From Proales similis (lineage: Eukaryota; Rotifera; Eurotatoria; Ploima; Proalidae), in assembly GCA_019059635.1 (NCBI GenBank), contig JAGVRJ010000003.1:1550001-1614000 (forward strand): a DNA stretch of 64,000 nt. Direction: 5' to 3'. Within the stretch, counting starts at the first letter, position 1, and each line of letters opens with the position of its first letter. Below are positions 58,959 to 64,000 of this stretch, piece by piece. The notes under the pieces are model-generated. The model was not told the DNA's origin. It did no database searches and saw only the letters and a list, made by a program, of their open reading frames with translations. Position numbers and translations under genes: made by a program.

Positions 58959-61331
58959 TTATTGCTCCTTATTAGATACTTGTTTGCAACAACCTTTCGA
59001 TTCAACGAAGTCTTCCAAAGCTTTCTTGAAGTCCTGATTAAATAGATACAAGAGGAGAAAATTTTCCAAGAAGCCGATTGTGTAGAAGGTTTGCGCGCTC
59101 TCAAACAGCGATTGACAGATCGAGTGCATCGGCGAATAGGTCAAAACGCACAATGGCGAGAAGGTGGGATCGACGTTGAACAAGATGCGAATTATGGTGA
59201 CAACGAATTCGGGCAGACGGAAAAACAGAGAGAACAGGCCGCCGATCACAATCATTTTGGTGACCTTCTTCTCCGACGACTCTTTCTTGCGCTCTTTGGT
59301 CTTCTGCTTGATGAAGCGCAGCAGCCAAATGTCGAATACGGTGTTCAAGATCGGCAAGACCACGTTGATCAGGGATTTGTTCAAGAGAAAGAAAATATTC
59401 AGAAACAAACTACTATTCTGAGCGTTTTCATCGTATCCTATTCCATAGGAATAGTGAGTTTTGGATAGAACTTCGATACCATATCGTCCGTTTTCAAAAA
59501 CTGCTGGCACACTCCATATGACCGAGCAGATAAGGGTGCCGGCAATCACTCTGGCGGGCTGCATCGAACGAAAACGCCTCCATTTGTCGGTGTTGAAAGC
59601 CAAACGATACGTCACAAACGCCGAGTACGTCACTATAGACATGAGCTTAAGCACGTTTCCTACGTAGGCCTGGACAAGGATGTAGAACCAATGAACTGGG
59701 CGATCGAGGATAAACGGAGAGCAATAGATGCCGTTAAATTCTACGCAGGTGGTGAGCGGGATGAAGAGAAAGACGATAGACTGCAGCAGATTGAGGGCGC
59801 AGTTGTGGCGCAAGTATTCCCACATTTTGTTGTTGGCCGCCTTCTGCTTGTTGGCGCGGTATTCGGGGCTGTCGTGCATCATTCTGAACACTTTGAGGGT
59901 GAGGCCGTTTAGCATTATTGACAGAAGAGCGATAATCGGTCCGACCAAGATCGTCAAAATGAATTTGACCATTTGGATCGCTAAAGTAACATCGTAGGCG
60001 CTCGATTGATGAATTGGCTCAATCGCCTGCACTTTACAGCTCTCAAATTTTTTCTCAAACTGGCAAGCTTCTATGAACGATTGATTGGACGAATCGCATC
60101 CCATAGTCATATTCCATATGGTCATCATCATCAGAGTGCATGTGCAGCCTTTTCTCTTCAAAGTGAAGTTTATGTTACTAAACTGAGTCTTGGGAAATAT
60201 GATTTTCCGTTTTGAGCCTCTGTATCTGGCAAATAAACAGAAATCTTGGTCTTCGAACAATAGAATTCTGTTGAGCTCTACTTCATAAGTGTCGTAGTAG
60301 GACTTTGAATAGCTTGGCACATGTTGCTTATCTTCGAGCTGCTCTTGCTTTTGAACGTACACACTTGCTAGAGCTACAAGCAACGGCTGACCGGAGTCTT
60401 TGTTGAGCGCATCTGCGAACACGTCAAGGTGATTGTGAAGAAACTGGCGAAGATTGAGAATTTTCAAGAAAACCCCATAGATGGGCAATTGGGTGAAAAG
60501 CCGCGCGTCTAGTTTGCCAATCACACCGCCGATTGAGAGTCGATCTGTGTTGGCGAAAACGGCAGACGGAAAGAGCTCTAGTGTTACATCGTAATTGTAT
60601 CCGTTTATTGACAAAATACCGATTTGTGCATTTAGATCGACCTGCGAGCCGTTTTTCCATTTTAAACTTTTGAATCCAATCATATTTATGGAGATCATTG
60701 ACCGTTCAAGTTTGTATATTTGAAGAACTTTCATTGTGCTTTTGTAAAAAATTGCACTGCATACATGGCTAGAGAAAATGTTGAAATTTACAAAAGTGAG
60801 CCTTCCGTAAAAGCCAAGTTCAAATACTGGGTAAATTGGCTTGTCTATCTCGCATTCTTTCATTTCCTGGCCGTCTGACAAGGTTCTGATGTTTGAAAAT
60901 GAAAACGTTATATAATTGTGCACTGAGCCCAATACAAAAGGCGATTGACTCAATTCAAATCCCGAAATTCCTTTGATGAGAAAATATGATCCGCCTATTT
61001 TGCGCCTAAAACTTGACGCGATCGGAATTAGAAACGACGCATTTGAAAACAATCTGCCATATCCAAACGGAATATGAGAATACGTTTCGAATGTGAAGCC
61101 AAAGTCGATAAAATATGGATAAGAAGTCAATTGTTCGGAGGGAATCTCAGCTAGTTGAAAATTCCAGTCATTGATGAAAAGACACTCGACCCTTAGAAAT
61201 CTATGTATTTCTCTGAATTTGGTGCAAGCCGCGCTACCCGACTTGTTTAACGAACCAAAACAGCCGGGAGAACTTGTCAAGGTGAAGATGAGGCAAATGA
61301 AAATAAAAATCATTTTTCGAACGGCCAGCAT
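58959..61331 (-). CDS. orphan 7TM receptor E, inverted and diverged member
   Basis: The product is 790 residues and intronless, with its ATG at 61,331. The signal peptide lies within MLAVRKMIFIFICLIFTLTSS. The ectodomain keeps DWNFQLAEIP, GYNYDVTLELFPSAVF, LPIYGVFLKILNLRQFL and the Cys hinge (CTCTLMMMTIWNMTMGCD, then KKFESCKVQAIEPIHQ). TM1 starts near residue 446. The 7TM half differs from A-D at many positions (VKFILTILVGPIIALLSIML, RPVHWFYILVQAYVGN) but keeps the basic third loop KERKKESSEKKVTK. Its tail (SPMHSICQSLFESAQTFYTIGF) groups it with the two relics at 17,744 and 37,980. It lies 18 kb from the array, between housekeeping genes and in opposite orientation. Ligand unknown. Confidence 0.88.
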   Translation of the reverse strand: MLAVRKMIFIFICLIFTLTSSPGCFGSLNKSGSAACTKFREIHRFLRVECLFINDWNFQLAEIPSEQLTSYPYFIDFGFTFETYSHIPFGYGRLFSNASFLIPIASSFRRKIGGSYFLIKGISGFELSQSPFVLGSVHNYITFSFSNIRTLSDGQEMKECEIDKPIYPVFELGFYGRLTFVNFNIFSSHVCSAIFYKSTMKVLQIYKLERSMISINMIGFKSLKWKNGSQVDLNAQIGILSINGYNYDVTLELFPSAVFANTDRLSIGGVIGKLDARLFTQLPIYGVFLKILNLRQFLHNHLDVFADALNKDSGQPLLVALASVYVQKQEQLEDKQHVPSYSKSYYDTYEVELNRILLFEDQDFCLFARYRGSKRKIIFPKTQFSNINFTLKRKGCTCTLMMMTIWNMTMGCDSSNQSFIEACQFEKKFESCKVQAIEPIHQSSAYDVTLAIQMVKFILTILVGPIIALLSIMLNGLTLKVFRMMHDSPEYRANKQKAANNKMWEYLRHNCALNLLQSIVFLFIPLTTCVEFNGIYCSPFILDRPVHWFYILVQAYVGNVLKLMSIVTYSAFVTYRLAFNTDKWRRFRSMQPARVIAGTLICSVIWSVPAVFENGRYGIEVLSKTHYSYGIGYDENAQNSSLFLNIFFLLNKSLINVVLPILNTVFDIWLLRFIKQKTKERKKESSEKKVTKMIVIGGLFSLFFRLPEFVVTIIRILFNVDPTFSPLCVLTYSPMHSICQSLFESAQTFYTIGFLENFLLLYLFNQDFKKALEDFVESKGCCKQVSNKEQ

Positions 61332-61831
61332 CACAATCGGCTTTATTTATGGATGCGGTAGTGATTAATTTTCTCCACTTTATAACGCTTCATACATTTA
61401 ATGGCTTCATCTCATAATCTTTATCACTTGAGAGCCAAATCTTCTGCCAAGAGAGAATTCCAGTCGTTCCCTTTAGTTATTGCTGTTAGCGAAATTGATC
61501 GACTGATGCCAATGTTTAAAAAGCGAGCCCGGTCGGGACCTGGACAATTTTCATTTTATTTCACTCTAACAAGGGAATTTCGGTCGACTAGACGCTGCTC
61601 TTGATTAGAATTTTCAGACAGAGAATGAAGCAGAAAAGAATGTGAGAAATCAAAGACAGACACCGATACAGACAGACTGGCATAAAGAGTAGAACGAAGG
61701 AAAAAGTAAAAAGCGGCGGACGAAAAATACTTTATTTAACACTTGTGTGTGTTGAAACAGTGTAGATAAGATCCACAATAAACATGTCCAAAAATGATTC
61801 AGAAAAAAATGAGAAAAATTAGGCGCAAACC
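61332..61831. other. receptor E upstream region and Elongin A 3' flank
   Basis: No supported gene. The minus-strand AATAAA for Elongin A is near 61,730. Confidence 0.5.
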
Positions 61832-63329
61832 TTATCGGCGAGCGTTGCGAAGTAACTTTAGAATATCTTTCTTTCCCTTCGACATTGGCGGCTGGGCGCG
61901 TTTGGGAGCCGAACTGAGAGAATTAGGTCCTGACCTAGCAGCCAAACCGCCACTACTCTCTTTAATTCTAATTTGATTGGAACCACTTGCCCGAGGTCGT
62001 GACAGGCCAGAGGCGCCCAAGTTGGAAGTGATTTTAACTGTGGCTATTTGCGTCTGTCTTTTCTGCGGCTGGTTTTCATGCTTCTTCGTGATGCGGTCTC
62101 TAACTCTTTTAAATTCTTCTTCGCGTTCGTTAAGTTTTCTCTAAATTGCCAGCAAGAATATTAATCGTCGTCTTTGGCAGGTGATGATCGCAAGAGGGAG
62201 ATAGACACTCACAAAGTAAAGATCTCGATACGTTTCCTCCTCGTCTGGCTGTTGAGTTTTTTTAAACTCCTGCTCGACTATTCGCTTCCAGACGTAGTCA
62301 GTGTCGATCAAAAATGTCGGACTAAAGTTTTCAATGGCCTCGAGCTGCTTGGCGTTCGCTTTCTCAACAATCGGCTTTAAAAGATCAAACGGAATCGGAA
62401 ACTCATTGAACGAGTCTGTGAAACGAGTCGGTCAAAAGCAAATCAAATCATTATTATCAGGAGCAATCAAAAATCAAACGCATACTGTATAAGGCTATTT
62501 GGGATGGAAGATCGTCCAAGTTTTGCACCAGAGTTCGAACGCACAGATCGTACAGCTTTTGAATATTTTGACCGGTCTGAACCGCTTTCTTGCCGGTGTA
62601 AATCATTCGTTTAGAATGTTTTGAGCTTAAAATTTGAGCAAGTGCGTCATCATCCGTAGGAGCCTCTCGACAGCACTCTTGCAGTACGCTCGCAGACGGC
62701 CGCTTGACCGGCATCGACCTTTTCACAGTTCCTGTGGTCGGCAAAAGGTCTGCCAGTGGCTCGGTCGGCAGGGGAACAATCAGATCGCTTGTGTTTAGTC
62801 TGGATCGGTACGATGTGGCATCTGTTTTCTGACTTTTAGAGACATTTTCTGCACTTTCTGTCAGGCGATTTTTGTTGGTTGATATCACATTGGATTGCTT
62901 GGCACTTGCCAGACGGCTCACATCTTGCTCTTCTATTTCACACTCATTTTTCACAATTGTCTTCCATTTAGAAATGACACTGGCAGCCAGTTGACTCGTC
63001 GTTTCGCCCGTTTTCTTCTTTATTTCCTTGAGACATTCGACCATGCCAGTCTCCTGCAGATCGATTTTTCACAATGGTTAACTAACAGCGAAGGACAACA
63101 AGTGCATTCGTCATACTTTGAGCACGTGAAGATTGATTCCGCCCAGACTTTTCAACGCATTCAAATAGTCCAAGATCTATAGCAAATTGAATACAATTAC
63201 AATCGGATCAGCTTTATAAGCGTCGCATTAATCTACTTTTCTCTCATCTTTCAGATTCAGATACTTGTTGAGTTTATACTTGATCTGATTGAGCTTTTCG
63301 ATCAGCTGCTGTTGCTCTTCGTGCGTCAT
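61832..63329 (-). CDS. Elongin A (transcription elongation factor / CUL5 substrate adaptor)
   Basis: Five exons (63237-63329, 63117-63176, 62486-63053, 62213-62415, 61832-62140) encode 410 residues. Residues about 10-90 form the TFIIS N-terminal (LW) domain (ILDYLNALKSLGGINLHVLK, then ETGMVECLKEIKKKTG, then LAASVISKWKTIV). After a Ser-rich linker, MIYTGKK (201-207) and KLYDLCVRTL open the Elongin A domain, with an Elongin C-binding BC-box-like helix. FNEFPIPFDLLKPIVEKANA, then LEAIENFSP, then DYVWKRIVEQEF is the CUL5-box/F-box-like part. The basic C-terminus ends KGKKDILKLLRNARR. Elongin A stimulates RNA polymerase II elongation and can direct ubiquitination of stalled polymerase. It is about half the human length, through a shorter linker. 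Confidence 0.88.
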
Positions 63330-64000
63330 GTTGCCAAGCAGCGTTGGTCGACAACAGCGCTCTGTTGGTCTATGCGCGAAAATTAAATCAAATTAAGAAA
63401 TGCAAAAGCAAATCGCCGGTTCAGCGCAATAGACAACTCTTTCGATGGGAGTCGATTATTTCACAGTGAATGTCGAGCTCTTATAAATGCCCATCTGTCA
63501 TCTATATTGTAGGCCAAATTATGAATTCATACGCGATTTGCTCAGCTATTTGCATGAATGCGATCAACATTTGACTTTGGAGCCACTAGCCTGGCGCGCT
63601 GCTGATCGGCTTAAATTTCCCGCAGTCGTTCGCCCTCGATTGAAATTAGATGGCGTCGGAAACCGCATCGCCATAGACAAATTCGTCTAGTCCCAGGCCC
63701 TCAGCAATCATTAACTCTCCTCAATCCCTTCACGGTATTATTTATTTTCACACAGGGCAGATATAATTGAGCCTAGACGCGATCTGTCTTTTATGCGAAT
63801 TAGCTCAAACTTCGATGCAAAAAATGTTTATTTTTCTTAATTTTTTTTCCGTTTTTGCCAGTCACCACATTCCGAACATTAACAGGCTCAAAATGTCGGC
63901 CTTTGGGCTGATTACCTTTGTTATAATTAAGTTGAGGTCTTAAATTGCTTAATAATTTATTTTTCCATTATTGACTAGCATGCGAAGAGGAGTTGGTAGG
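63330..64000. other. Elongin A upstream region to window edge
   Basis: This holds the Elongin A promoter. A 67-codon plus-strand frame at 63,487-63,690 has no recognisable domain and is not called. The last 300 bases are AT-rich without a visible gene. Confidence 0.5.

Noticed and set aside
63487-63690. 67-codon plus-strand frame starting at an ATG
   Set aside because: No recognised domain, no upstream exon with matching phase, and it lies in the Elongin A upstream region; it could be a last exon of an unseen gene but this cannot be supported.
1-64000. tRNA, rRNA, CRISPR or prokaryotic operon features
   Set aside because: No cloverleaf with a GGTTCRANYCC-type box, no rRNA-like stretch and no regularly spaced repeats were seen; the sequence is a eukaryotic nuclear segment.

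Overview
The window is nuclear DNA of a bilaterian invertebrate with a compact genome. It carries about 27 protein-coding genes or relics in 64 kb. Introns are GT-AG and mostly 45-70 nt. Clearly animal genes are present (HAND, MGA-like, JADE, BAG3/starvin-like, SZT2-like, FCHSD/nervous wreck, stathmin, Elongin A). I cannot name the species: a miniature annelid, a rotifer or another compact-genome meiofaunal animal would all fit. Gene models below were spliced by hand from reading frames, splice dinucleotides and family knowledge. No search was run.

Layout. 1-17,240 holds conserved single-copy genes: a truncated SZT2-like (KICSTOR) gene, a small secreted protein, HAND, a tetraspanin, a 150-aa unknown, a PLAT-domain protein, a BAG protein and an MGA-like bHLH-zipper protein. 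17,300-40,160 is a young, repeat-built accessory region. It has four intact intronless seven-transmembrane (7TM) receptor genes in tandem, two decayed receptor fragments, two HHxxxD acyltransferase-like paralogues, a cysteine-rich peptide gene with a defensin-like C-terminus, a Ty3/gypsy integrase fragment and two tandem RNase H1 genes. 40,260-58,710 returns to ordinary genes: two dispanins around a stathmin, JADE, phospholipid scramblase, glutathione synthetase, a ZDHHC5/8-like palmitoyltransferase, FCHSD and an M3 oligopeptidase. A fifth receptor gene, inverted and more diverged, lies at 58,959-61,331, followed by Elongin A.

The most unusual part is the receptor cluster. Each protein has a signal peptide, an ectodomain of about 430 residues and a rhodopsin-like 7TM half. 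In the four tandem copies the membrane and cytoplasmic parts are nearly identical in DNA, while the ectodomain and the loop between TM4 and TM5 differ strongly. That pattern suggests concerted evolution of the signalling half with diversification of the ligand-facing half. The two acyltransferase genes show the same mosaic of identical and diverged blocks. A function in chemosensation, self/non-self recognition or gamete recognition is only inference.
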